Assembly: GCA_022376515.1 (NCBI GenBank) | Contig: WTXI01000159.1 | Location: 1-64,000 of the forward strand | Length of the DNA stretch: 64,000 nucleotides | Direction: 5' to 3' | From: Lactifluus volemus | Lineage: Eukaryota > Basidiomycota > Agaricomycetes > Russulales > Russulaceae | Shown: piece by piece, positions 35,148-45,692 of the stretch | Layout: every line of letters starts with the position of its first letter | How positions within the stretch are numbered: the stretch's first letter is position 1 | Program-made: the position numbers and the translations under genes | Notes under the pieces: generated by a model | What the model saw: only the letters and a program-made list of their open reading frames with translations | What the model was told of the DNA's origin: nothing | Databases searched by the model: none

Positions 35148-36154
35148 ATGTTGACATTCATGCTATCAGCTACTGTTAACCTCACTTCCAAACTTGCTCC
35201 GCATTCTTCGCCGCCCATTGGTTTTGTTGTTGAGGGCCCCAAGCAACATTATGATCGCGAGTTTTACAAGGAACTCGTCATGCGTCTCTATGCTGTCAAG
35301 GCTCAGAACCGCACTGTTTTCGGCCGCATCCGGATCGCCGGCCTGGACGTCCTCGGTTGGTTTCTTCCTTTCAGTCCGCTCTGGGGAGTCCGTTAATCGC
35401 CGTAGGAAAAGCAAAAAACCTCTGGTTCAAGTCAATGCCACGCTGTCCCGCGCCAGTTGTCACTGCCCCTGAGGACTTTCACATCCCGCACATCTTTGTT
35501 ACCGAAGAGACAAAGTCGCCATTGAATCCCATCCGCCGCCGTGCACGTGTCCAGATCCACAGGGGTGGATGCACCAACGTATACTCTAGTACACACGCAT
35601 CGATGACTCTGGAAGATCCCGACAGTCTTGAGACAGCTGCCGATGACGACTGGTACCAGGACCAATATGACATCCTGGAAGAAAGTGACGACGCGTGGGG
35701 GCGTGGGGATTCGGAATACCACGCAATGCTGGTGGCGGAAGAGGAGGCTGACGACACCCTAAGCGACCCCGAGACTGAAAACGACAGCGCTTCAAGAAAC
35801 GAGGAAGAGTTGGGAGACGACGATGACATCTCCGAGCCAAGCATCTTGGAGGCCCATTGTGGTGATGGACCAAGCTACTTTTCTGCCGCAGGCCAAAGTA
35901 GCCCTTGGACGACGCCAAGCCCTACTTCTGTCTTCTTTTGCCCGCCGACGCCAGTATCAACTCTGGGAACATCCACGCCATCCGATGATGAGAGCGGGCC
36001 GAGCACGCCTCACTTTACGCCAGTGCTTATGCACGAGTCCGCCTCTTACGAAGACGCACTCTTCTCCGAATTCAGCGCCATCACCCAGGTGGAAATCCAT
36101 GATGACGGAGTGAGGGACGAATCGAAAAACGTGCTTGCGCTTCATCGCATGTAG
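35148..36154 (+). CDS. Acidic protein of unknown function, two exons
   Basis: Exon 1 35148-35355, 50-nt intron 35356-35405 (GTTGGT...CGTAG), exon 2 35406-36154; 318 residues. Start ATG 35148 follows an A-rich leader. The N-terminal third is mixed and partly basic (TSKLAPHSSPPIGFVVEGPK, DREFYKELVMRLYAV, NPIRRRARVQIHRGG). The rest is strongly acidic and Ser/Thr/Pro-rich (DPDSLETAADDDWYQDQYDI, EEELGDDDDISEPS), as in intrinsically disordered regulators. No membrane segment or signal peptide. I do not recognise the family. The second copy at 60936 is broken, so this is the intact paralogue. It lies 625 bp upstream of the RPL14 copy on the same strand. Confidence 0.7.
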
Positions 36155-36731
36155 TCAGCAGGGCGGTGTTGACGCGAGGTCTGGGGAGGGGATGGAAGTT
36201 ACAACGGGGTGGTGACGCATCGGTGGCATATGGTTTCTAAGGGACAAGAGAAGTGGAAGTCAGCAAGGCAAGGTAGGGATTGTGACAGCTGACAGTGATC
36301 AGGGCGCACGACCAAGACACCGAAGGCAGGGCACTCGTAGCAATGCGTCAATGGACGTCTTTTAGCTGGACCAGCCGTCACATTTTCTGCCCAGCGCTCA
36401 CCTTTCGAAGCCTAAAGTTCCGCATGCGACTTCAAAACGTTCATACACGCCTTGGGGAAGGAGGTGGATTGGGTTGCGTGAGGTCGGCAGGCTTTTTTCC
36501 CTACGGGGTTTTTTTAACGCCCCGATCTATGACCGCGGTGGTGTTGTGCCAGTGATACTGTACAGTACTGCATGCTAAAGCACGAGGGGGCGGAGGTGAG
36601 TTTGTAATTTGTGATGAGAGGAAGATTTGTCGACCCTCAGCCATCTAATTGAGACTCCGCTCAAACTTTCATTGAACAAATTCATTCCTCGACGCCGTCG
36701 ACGACAACGAACACAACTTCAAGATACTTTC

Positions 36732-37356
36732 ATGCGTCCGTGTGTTAGACTTTACGGTGCTGGATGCACCATCACTGGCTTGACAATTTCTGCAACGGGA
36801 CTCTCAAGGAATGTGGGACTCATCTGACATTGTTCATCCCAGTTTGAATCAAACTTTGCTCGCTTCGCAGAGGTTGGCCGGGGTAAGTTGGGACTCCTTT
36901 CATTTCCCGTTCCACCAACTTGAACGTGGACAGTCGTGCTTCTCGAGGCTGGCCCCCATGCAGGCCACATAGTTGTCATTGCTGAAATAATCGACCACAA
37001 CAAGGTGAGCATATCACTGCTGATCACCGCTGTTCACGTTTCCTTACTCTTGATACTCAGGAAGTCATCGACGGCCCAACAACGGGCGTTCCGCGTCAGG
37101 CCTTTCCCTATCGCCACCTCACCCTCACACCCCTCACCGTTCCAAAACTTCCACGCAGCGCCAGCTCTGGCATTGTGAAGAAATACGTCGAAAAGCTGAG
37201 GTCGTTGCTAAATGGGAATCAACGGTATGGGCGAAGAAGCGTGCTGCGGCAGAGAAGCGGCGAACACTCACCGACTTTGAGCGCTTCCAGGTCATGGCGC
37301 ACAAAAAGTCACGGCGTGATAAGGTGCGCGAGGTACTCAAGGCCGCCAAGGCATGA
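36732..37356 (+). pseudogene. RPL14: 60S ribosomal protein L14 copy with a shared frameshift
   Basis: Exons: possible first exon 36732-36743 (MRPC, uncertain), then 36843-36882, 36934-37004 and 37061-37356; introns 36883-36933 and 37005-37060. The product matches eL14: FARFAEVGRVVLLEAGPHAG, AEIIDHNKEVIDGPTTGVPR, RHLTLTPLTVPKLPRSASSG, then in the next frame WAKKRAAAEKRRTLTDFERF and a basic tail to TGA 37354. Between KKYVEK and AEVVAKWE one base is missing (GTCGAAAAGCTGAG near 37190), and the same lesion is in the second copy. eL14 is a large-subunit component. Splicing out 37188-37237 would rejoin the frames but delete a conserved helix. Probably a pseudogene, with the working gene elsewhere. 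Confidence 0.82.
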
Positions 37357-37899
37357 ACCTTCAGAGGGACATCAGGGTGACTGGCTGGAGTGTTTGGGGT
37401 GTCGTAGCTGTGTGACTTTACACCGAGCCCGACGCGTAAAGAGCATACAATGGCCAGCTGCACGGCTGGCCTTACACCACCATCTGTTGTTCCCATCCAT
37501 CAGTTTCGTAGGACTACCCTCACAGTCATCCTAAACGCCTACTATATAGCTTATGAGATTTCAATGTATTTAAAGACCTCCAAATTGTGAGGCCATGGAG
37601 CAGCGAGGCATCGCCAACTGTCTCTTCCTCCCTTCCACCTATCAATCCGCGCGTCACACTGCCTGCGCAACAGCAGGTTGCGTGTAGCCCATCGGCCATT
37701 CGAACGCGTCCGCAACTCGGCTCCTGGGTCGCACCCGTCATCACAGCACAGTATTTAGCATCCATTTACAGGCAGTGACGCCTCTATGAATTCACGCGGC
37801 ACCAATTGTGATAGCTCCACAACCGTAGGGGTAAAATAATGGTATGCAATTCGGATATTTGAAATACAGAGTTCGGGTGAATGCGAGTTACCGCTAGGG
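37357..37899. other. Intergenic region between RPL14 copy and MFS fragment
   Basis: 543 bp, 3' ends converge here. Near-identical in 62940-63455. Nothing recognised. Confidence 0.5.
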
Positions 37900-38575
37900 T
37901 TACTTGCCATGCCCGTGCTTGCATGTGTGGCTCGGTAGCTGAGCGGCGACGCAGAGCGCGACACAGACGAATGCGAGGAGCACGACATAGACAAAATTCC
38001 CACTCAAGACATCATTCGCGAGCGAGAACGCAAACAGCGATGCGGTGGCCGCGGGCCCGACTGTGCGCTGGAAAGCAACCACGCATGGTCTGGGCGAGGC
38101 CGATCATTGAGCCAAGCGAACGCTTGTTCGGCGCTGCTGCCGTTATGAACATGAATACCGAGCCTTTACGCACCAAATATATTCAGTGACGGGGCGTCGC
38201 GGACGCGAAAACGATGCACTCAATCCCATGTCGGTTATGCAAATTGACGACAGTTGAGGAGCCATTCGGTCGCGTTGGCGCCGTCATGGCCACGGCTGAT
38301 ATAGCGCGCCGCCAGATTCTCGAACGGGAACATGGTGTAGATGATCAGGTATGCAGCCATTCAAGTGAGGACTACGCGTCCTGGACCGAGACGCGCGACG
38401 AAGCGCGGGAAGAAGACGAATTGGAGAATGCCATTCAGGCATCCAGCCACATGCCGATATACGCGGGACTAAGATCGAGCCCGCCCAAATCTATCGGCAT
38501 TGACCAGACAAGTGGGACAAGGGCCATCGCCGACATTTCGAGCAATGCGCGGCGCAAAATAATTTGGAATTCAAG
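37900..38575 (-). pseudogene. MFS transporter, 3' part, broken
   Basis: Minus strand. Reading from 38575 down: MALVPLVWSMPIDLGGLDLS, then in other frames AGCLNGILQFVFFPRFVARL, MAAYLIIYTMFPFENLAAR, later VFMFITAVAPNKRSLGST and, in another frame, FAFSLANDVLSGNFVYVVLL ending HTCKHGHGK at 37900. Several hydrophobic helices and the APN.R..G..NGL-type loop are those of fungal major facilitator transporters (last helices 7-12). At least four frame changes; some could be introns but a TGA inside a helix region suggests decay. The 5' part is missing: at about 38576 the sequence changes to the upstream region of an NLR unit. Confidence 0.65.
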
Positions 38576-38728
38576 TTGCCAGAGGTGTCAAGTATTGTTT
38601 TTTGTTTGTTCCCAATGAAGCACGAGGCTGCCAAGAGCAACTTGAACATGAGGCATGAGGCAGCGGTGCCAGTGCTTATCTCAACTTCTCACTTCACTCC
38701 ACGATAGCTCTCCCACAACCGAATACGT

Positions 38729-39436
38729 ATGCCAACGCCTTTCACACCTGATGCCGATGTTCCTGTTAACCATTACTATAGCCAAGATCCTCCAAACTCC
38801 GGAATCGGGTACATCTGTCACTTCATCTTCGTTTTCGATTCTAGTATTTACTCAGATAATTGCCCCTGATTAGCGCGATCAGTAACCAGGGCAGCGAAAT
38901 GCAATCGAGTATACCCCAGATCGAGGTCACTGGTACCTGTCTTAGTAATTCTACTCTGATCAGTACTAAATCTCTCCCTCTTGCCAGTCATAAGGGCGCA
39001 CAATCTTCCTCGTCTTAAAGTCCTCCCGGGTAAAGAGAGACAGTTTTATGTTACAGTGGCGAACGGGAAGAATACATGGCAGACACGATCGAGGCTGAGC
39101 GTGGCACAGCACGTGGAGTGGAACGAAAAAGTTGATACATTGTGAGAGCTGCCAGTGTCGGATTTATATACCCAGGTCCAACTGACTCTCCTGCAGTGCT
39201 TTACCACCTCTCTTCGGTATTACAATATCTCTTTATGCGAAGAGGACCGTGTGGACAGACATCCTTATCGGAAGGCAGGAGATCACCTGCGAAGCTCGAC
39301 GCGGTCCGTCTATTCCTTCGAATTCTTACTCGTGCGCTTGCTGAGCGTCCTACATGTAGAACTCGAGATTATCTTCAGCAGTGGCGATGGACATAGGAGA
39401 CACTTAAGAGAGCCGGCCACACTCCTATTGACTATA
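38729..39436 (+). pseudogene. Unit 3b: truncated NLR, exons 1-5 only
   Basis: Start MPTPFTPDADVPVNHYYSQD at ATG 38729; introns 38809-38873, 38933-38987, 39142-39196, 39332-39378, exactly the plan of units 2-5. The C2-like region reads without frameshift. Exon 5 stops matching after ...EPATLLLTI at about 39436, where flank A' sequence (as at 13748) follows directly. About 5 kb containing the helical region, NACHT and WD40 exons is missing. In copy 1 of the segmental duplication this position is occupied by unit 1. Confidence 0.75.
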
Positions 39437-41520
39437 CGGTCACCGATAACACGTACCTGTCCGCTCCCAAGGCACGGATCTGGTCCAGAATTCGGAAGCC
39501 CTGCATGGAGAAAATGTGAGCAAGGTTCAGTCATTAGCCGTCTTCTATATTGATTATTTAAGGTGCGAATTGCACTACGCCCGAGCCAGGTCTCGGAGTT
39601 CCGTAGCCACCTGGCCTGCGCCTGCACCTTCAACGAGTGCTCTTGAGGCTAGCCATAGCATCGGTACGTTGAGGGACGTCAAGTGTTAGTATCACGGAGT
39701 GCAATTTATGAGTGGTCCAGAAATCAAGCTAGGGCAACAAAGAGCATGTATCGTGTACGCGTCGGTATGACAACTGCACTTTGTATTTGGATGACATGAC
39801 AATAACACAAGGAATTGACGGACGAGTGGCTAGAGAAACGGAAGGTAAGGATGACTGCAGAAGAAATGAGAGGGGCGGTGGGACCAGGCACCGAGCGCTC
39901 CTCTTCCTCCTATCCATTCACAGAGCCAATTCTTATTGTCTCTAAAGTCTTGTCAAACCTCCCAAGATGCCCCCAGGTTTCTGAGAACAAGTAATCACTG
40001 AGGTCCAGTGAACGAAAAGCTGCTTGGAGTACAACTTGAAGTTACTGCCCAGTCGGGACCACGCGTCAGAAATGAGAGCTGTAGTGGACAGCAAACAGAC
40101 TCTAACCATGAGGATAGAAATACTGTCAGGGATAGTATATGCAGATGGTTTGAGGGCCATGTCGATCTTTGAGACCGGACACTTGACCGGACATGAGTTG
40201 ACGAACCGGAGGTGTAATACGGGTATGTGCGTTGACACGTGGTGTGTGAGGTCACGGTCACGTTATTGGTTGGTGGAGACCAATCGCAGTTCTTCCTGAT
40301 GAGCAGGTAACACGATGCTTGTCTGATACAAATCATGGCTGGATAAAGGCCTTGTTACCTTTCATTTCACTTCACACATCTCCTCAAGCGAAATGTTTAG
40401 TGACCAGGGAGTGACGTGGCACAATGTATGTGGTTTTCGCACCGCCATGAACATCGAGTACGCACAGACACCTACTCAGTACCGGTGACCAAGGGTCGGA
40501 GTCGGGCATGGCCATGTACGTAGTGTTTATATTTCTTTCAACCGGCGGGATCCTCAAGGCGGATACTAGGCCGTCATTCTTTCCCAAGCGGCTTTGGGCG
40601 CCTCGACGGGCGAGAATAAAATGGTGATAATGTGGCCGTTGCGCGACGAGCGTGGCTCCTACACCCCCGTGACGCTCTCGCAGCTCAAGGTGCCATTTGA
40701 GAGTGTGCCAAAACTCGACCCGAGCCCTCCTTTTACTGTTACACTTGACCCCAAGGCATCGTCGAGCTCGCTTACGGTCCAGCTTTGATCTGATTTGTGA
40801 TGTGTGACACCCGATGATGTGGCCTTCATAGGTCACAGAAGAGCACCTTCAAATGACATTCAAAGGTATGGACTCCGGATTTGGGTGCTTGAGGCTCACA
40901 AGCTGTTCTGTCGTTGCACAGGTCCCTCCGGAAAATTCAAGACTTCATCTAAAGTGTTCATCGCAAGTTAGGGCGCGTCCATGCTCAAAGTGACCCACAT
41001 GGGCGCTTGTGATGATCAGCTGCCCATCCCCAAGACGTCAGCGTTCCCCCCTTCGGCCCTCCAACACCTCCCACCGTACCATCGCATCACAATACTCCCT
41101 GGCAAGCGCGGTTGCTCTATGGCACGGACCTAGGCCGGCGTATCGAGCGACCCTCCAGTATCTAGGGTAGCGGCTTTGTCAGCACATCGCGGGCAATGCA
41201 AGACCACGATCCCCCACGTTGATGGGTTTGGCGATGAAATGTTAATGTGTTTGGTTCTATCTCACTAGTTATCGTCAGTGGCGAGCTTCAGTGCGCCTGG
41301 TAGTCGTAGAGTAGCATAATTGTGTTATGAAGTGATGGATACAAATTCTCCTGCTATGCGAGAAGTCAGACAGCCCCCTTTTCAGCGTGCGTCGCCATCA
41401 CATCCTGACTCTGCAGTTGAGAGTGTCACAAAATCCTGCTCATGTGAACTCCGAGGACCGCCCTTAGTTCAATAGCAAATGCATGCCCAAACATGGTGCG
41501 CTGGTGCAGCTGCATGCTAG
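39437..41520. other. Flank A' copy 2, no gene recognised
   Basis: Matches 13748-15590 with point changes and indels. No frame conserved between the two. Confidence 0.55.
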
Positions 41521-41529
41521 TAGCACCGT

Positions 41530-42010
41530 TGGCGTCTGTGCAGTCTTACAAGTCATGGCATCTCCGCTGAAGGTGAGTTCAAGGTCTTTGGTGCCAGAAA
41601 GGTAGCAGAAGATCCGCTTGATTTCCGATGGTGCTCCCCCAGATTATCGAGGAACTGAGATTAGGTGAATCTATGTCTGGTCGAGTGGCTACCGCAGCGT
41701 GCATGAGACTCCCGGAGACCGCCTTGGCGGCCTCGCGGTACCATGAATCCTTCTTTCTGGTAACGTGGGATGGATCTGAGGGGATGCCGTCCTTCGAATA
41801 AACTGCGCTCGGCAGCATGGGAGTTTTCTGCAGCATCAATATATTTCGTATCTGCGCACGGAAAACGCCCAGGTCTGCCTGTGTGAGGCACAAACCGAAA
41901 TCTGTGAGAACCCTCAAAAGTGGTGCGTACCGCTTTGACCAGTCTGTTTCAGGCGGTAAACTGCAAGTGTGTCAGTGGATTCTTCAAACACCTGCGCGAT
42001 GTATGCATCC
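41530..42010 (-). pseudogene. Ty1/copia RT / RNase H remnant (copy 3)
   Basis: Minus strand; DFGLCLTQADLG, then a direct jump to LQKTPMLPSAVYSKDGIPSD and GSLMHAAVATRPDIDS. About 100-150 bp with the YIDD box is deleted here compared with the copies at 15600 and 25860. Confidence 0.65.
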
Positions 42011-42984
42011 GTCTCCCGCTGGTAGCAATTGAATCGTTTCAACATAGGACAAAGCCAGATGAAGGGCCTACTACATGTATGTGTAAAATGTCACATATTT
42101 TTGGCAGTTCCACATCTTTTAGTTTGGAGGACTGGAGGTAGATGCCACTTGATGTGTCCGCAGGGCATGTAACGGCAGTGACTACGCGTTTGTGCATATA
42201 TACAGAAAACCATGCTGTGAAAGCTGGCGGGGACGACCACATGGCACATGATGAGGCAAAACGGTTAATTGTAACGACTCTACTAGAGGTACTGTGCAAG
42301 CTCAGCCTTTCGTTTAGAAGGAAAACGAGGTCGTTAGGTAGCGTACATTACATCTCGATGTCTGTTCCGAATAAAGCCCACTCTCTTCGTCTCCCACTGG
42401 CTCCCGTGATTGAGATCGTTAGGTAGTCATCTAGCAAACCCATTTCCAGGCGACATGTCCCATCACCTTTTCCCTTCTGTAGTTGCTCGCGCTGCTAATG
42501 TCAATGCTGAGACTCGGAGTGGGCAGCTCTTAGCTGTTGCGGGTGACGGAGTACAGTAGGAGGGTCAGACAGGCGCTCCGTGATTTTGCTAAACTCCGAC
42601 ATCCGCCTCCTGGTCCTCCCATCTCCGCGTCCAATGCTCTCTTATTTCTTTCCTAGTCTCACTCACCAGTTGCTTGCTGTTCATTTAGTTAGTCATCGAG
42701 TCACCCAGTCACCCCAACCTTCCTTCCTTCTTATAAAACCACCTTCATCGGCGTCGCCACCCCAAATTCTAGATATCCACTTTCGTACTGACCTAACTCT
42801 GAACAAAAGAAAGAGGCACTCGCAAGAATGGGAGGGAGCACAGAATGCTACGTATAAGGGGTCAACATGCACGGCTACGATGTCTGCGCGAAGATTCTTC
42901 CTCTCTGCAGTCTGTGGGCTCCGATTTGTCAAGGTATCCACCTGAAGGGTCACCGTACAGCATTTTTCGCTAGAGCATAGTTTA

Positions 42985-43705
42985 TTGTATTTTTCAAATA
43001 AGTTGCCAAATGAAAAATAAATTTAAAAACACTAAAAATTCGGAATGTGTATATCTCGCTGAAACCTCAACATATCGAGGTCGGAGGGGTATTAAAATGA
43101 TCGGAATTTTTGATAGAATAGTTCTATTAAGGACCGAGGGGGGAAATTTTGTATTTAGGAAAATCCAAATTTCGGAGGAGGTGACCATATCACAACCTCC
43201 TCTACAGGCTCCACCGAGTCCTCCCCCTTATAATTTGACAATGCCAGCTCAAATAAGTCCCCTTAACCATAATCGAAGGTACCGATAGGGCCATGTGAAG
43301 TTGGGGCTGTTGGGCAATCAAGTTTAAGGTCACGTGTTCGGCGCTTAGATTACCCAAGATAGTAGTCGGCATCAAATTGATTGCCCAACCCCATGTGGCC
43401 CTATCGGTACCTTCAGTTATGGTTAAGGGATATCATTAGGACTTATTTGAGCTGCTATTGTCAAATTATAAGGGGGTGGAGCCCGTAGAGGAGGTTGTGA
43501 TATGGTCTCCTCCTCTGAAATTTGGATTTTCTTAAATATAAATTTTCCTCCCTCGGTCCTTAATAGAACTATTCTATCAAAAATTCCGATCATTTTGATA
43601 CCTCTCCGACGTCGAAATGTTGAGGTTTCGGCGAGATATACACATTTCGAATTTCTAGTTTTTTTAAATTTATTTTTCATTTGGCAACTTATTTGAAAAA
43701 TACAA
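42985..43705. mobile_element. 721-bp inverted-repeat element with TA duplication (MITE-like)
   Basis: Begins TTGTATTTTTCAAATAAG and ends with its reverse complement. Arms of about 330 bp (42985-43321 and 43377-43705) match imperfectly, loop 43322-43376. TA flanks both ends (42983-42984, 43706-43707). The unoccupied site is seen at about 17351 (CATAGTTTAAGGCATGGCC). Open frames in the arms mirror each other (KNKFKNTKNSECVYLAETST) and are by-products of the palindrome or a captured coding piece. No transposase. Confidence 0.88.
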
Positions 43706-43707
43706 TA

Positions 43708-44134
43708 AGGCATGGCCCAAGGCAGTCTTTCAGTATCTTCATCGTATACGAGACTATGTTGTTGGCTGTCATAATTCATATTTCTTTTCTTAATTTTCCA
43801 CGCCTTGTAAAGTACCATACCACACTTGTTTATAAGGCTACTCGTACTATATAAGATCTGGCTTTGACCTCGCAAGCATCCCCCGGATCCCCGGATCTTC
43901 AGCCAAATGGCCCTTGCATATGCCAGCGTGCGAGTAAGAACGTGCTCTGGCATAATTCCAGCAAATTGGCTTATTCGTGTCAGCGCGCTTCCACTGGCAG
44001 GTGTCAACGTAACTATTGTTGGTTGTTTGCCCAACGATGAAGCGCCCTCCGAGTCGGGGCTGCCAACAGCAGCGCCAGTGCTTGTCTCAACTTCTCACTT
44101 CAGTCTACGATGGCTCTTCCACAACCGAATTCGT
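43708..44134. other. 5' flank of unit 4
   Basis: Upstream region like 17360-17872. TTTATAAGGC near 43831 is TATA-like. No gene. Confidence 0.4.
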
Positions 44135-45687
44135 ATGTCAACGTCTTTCACACCCGATGCCAATACTCCCGTTAACCATTACTACAGCCCAGATCCTCAA
44201 ACACCCCGAATCGGGTACATCAGTCACTTCATCATCGGTTTCGATTCTAGTATGTACTCAGATAATTCCCTTTGATTAGCGCGATCAACGATCAGGCCAG
44301 CGGAATCCAATCGACTATACCCCAGCTCGAGGTCACTGGTACCTATCTTAGTAATTCCACTCTGATCAGTGCTAAATCTCCCTCTTGTCAGTCCTAAGGG
44401 CGCACAATCTTCCTCGTCTTAAAGTCCTCCCGGGTAAAGAGAGGCAGTTTTATGTTACAGTGGCCAACGGGAAGAATACATGGCAGACACGATCGAGGCA
44501 GAGCATGGCGCAGCACGTGGAGTGGAACGAAAAAGTTGATGCATTGTGAGAGCTGCCAGTGTCGGATTTTAATACCCAGGTCCAACTGACTCTCCTGCAG
44601 TTCTTTACCACCACTCTCCGGTATTACGATATCTCTTTATGCGAAGAGGACCGTGTGGACAGACATCCTTATCGGAAGGCAGGAGATCACCTGCGAAGCT
44701 CGACGCGGTCCGTCTATTCCTTCGAACTCTTATCCATGCGCTCGCTGAGCATCCTACATGTAGAACTCGAGATTGTTTTCAGCGGCGCTGACGGACATGG
44801 TAGACACTTAGGAGAGCCGGCCACACTCCTCTTGACTATCTCCGCGTCGACGAACTCTCTAAATGCGGCAGCCACTAGCCCAAGTCCTACAACGACAACA
44901 GTGGACAATCCCGGCGATGAAGGAGGTGGTGCACGTCCTGGTGACCTTCCTACCAGAAGCAATACTCCCGCGGGACCAGTACAAGATGGTCACACGGAGA
45001 TCTCACGTACTGTCGATCGTGCAGAGGAAGCCATGAAAGGTATGGATACGATGACCGCATGGGAGGGTGCCATTGGTGTTATCAAGCTAGTACTCGACAC
45101 TATAGGTCCAATCGCAGATGTATGTCTCATCGATTCTCCACATCCGTTGCTTTGCTGAGCAAGCTTTTGCGCCTCAGTTGCTCCCCCATGCACAGCTAGC
45201 ATGGAAGCTGCTCTCAAAGATACCCGAGGTGTGTCTCCGTGCTCTGTCGGAGGATATGGATAGTTCAATCCTTTTCTGCCGTCAGACTTTGCTACTCCAG
45301 TTGAAACGTGACGACAACGTCAGAACATTACTTCAGGCAATCCTGGACGCGTTTGGCTTTGCAAAGAAAGCGGACGTTTTGGGGAACATGGACCCGGAGT
45401 CTATGCAACCGAAAATCTTGGATGAGATGCTGGAGTGTGTCTCGGAATGTGCGAAATTTATCACATCGTATGCGGAGGATGTGCAAGTCGGTACGTCGTC
45501 TTGACCTCTCTGTGGTCATTGATCATAATAAAGATTTAATTTAGGAAAGCGGACTTTGAAGAATGTTGTGCGCCAGGTTGATGCGAAAATTGATGAGTAT
45601 CGCACAAACCTTGCTCGACTGCGAGATAATTTCCTCGCGAGTACTGCTGTTGTCACCGGGATTGCTGTGCTAGAAGTTGGTGCGTAG
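44135..45687 (+). pseudogene. Unit 4: N-terminal exons 1-8 of NLR, lost splice donor
   Basis: Introns: 44215-44279, 44339-44391, 44546-44600, expected 44736-44782, 45120-45177, 45229-45285, 45491-45544. Start MSTSFTPDANTPVNHYYSPD; C2-like LEVTVLRAHNLPRLK, FYVTVANGKNTWQT, DILIGRQEITC; helical region as in the other units. At the fourth intron the donor GTGCGC of the other units is ATGCGC here; unspliced, the frame meets TGA within 12 bases. Otherwise no frameshift. The in-frame TAG is at 45685-45687, and here only an ATG (45693) follows five bases later and opens the NACHT frame. Marked pseudogene for the donor; an alternative donor could rescue it. Confidence 0.55.
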
Positions 45688-45692
45688 TCCTA

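Larger units (their letters stand above)
13748..38455 (+). repeat. Segmental duplication, copy 1 (A'-NLR-A-NLR-B)
   Basis: About 24.7 kb that matches 39437-64000 in the same order: flank A', NLR (unit 2), flank A, NLR (unit 3), flank B with the acidic gene, RPL14 copy and MFS fragment. Landmark offsets stay between 25.5 and 26.3 kb throughout. Differences are point changes, small indels, the 721-bp element at 42985, a deletion of about 700 bp in copy 2 near 50577 and a 145-bp insertion at 51874. Confidence 0.88.

Noticed and set aside
34513..35157. 214-codon open frame on the minus strand
   Set aside because: It overlaps exon 1 of the acidic gene antisense, and small indels split it in the second copy (60312-60945) without keeping codon phase. 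No recognisable domain.
36480..36530. Hairpin-like GGCTTTTTTCCCTACGGGGTTTTTTTAACGCC as a terminator
   Set aside because: Looks like a bacterial-type terminator but the region is fungal and the T runs are not at a gene end; no support for function.
43423..44034. 203-codon minus-strand frame upstream of unit 4
   Set aside because: It starts in the unit 4 5' flank and ends inside the inverted-repeat element at 42985, so it is a chance fusion created by the insertion.
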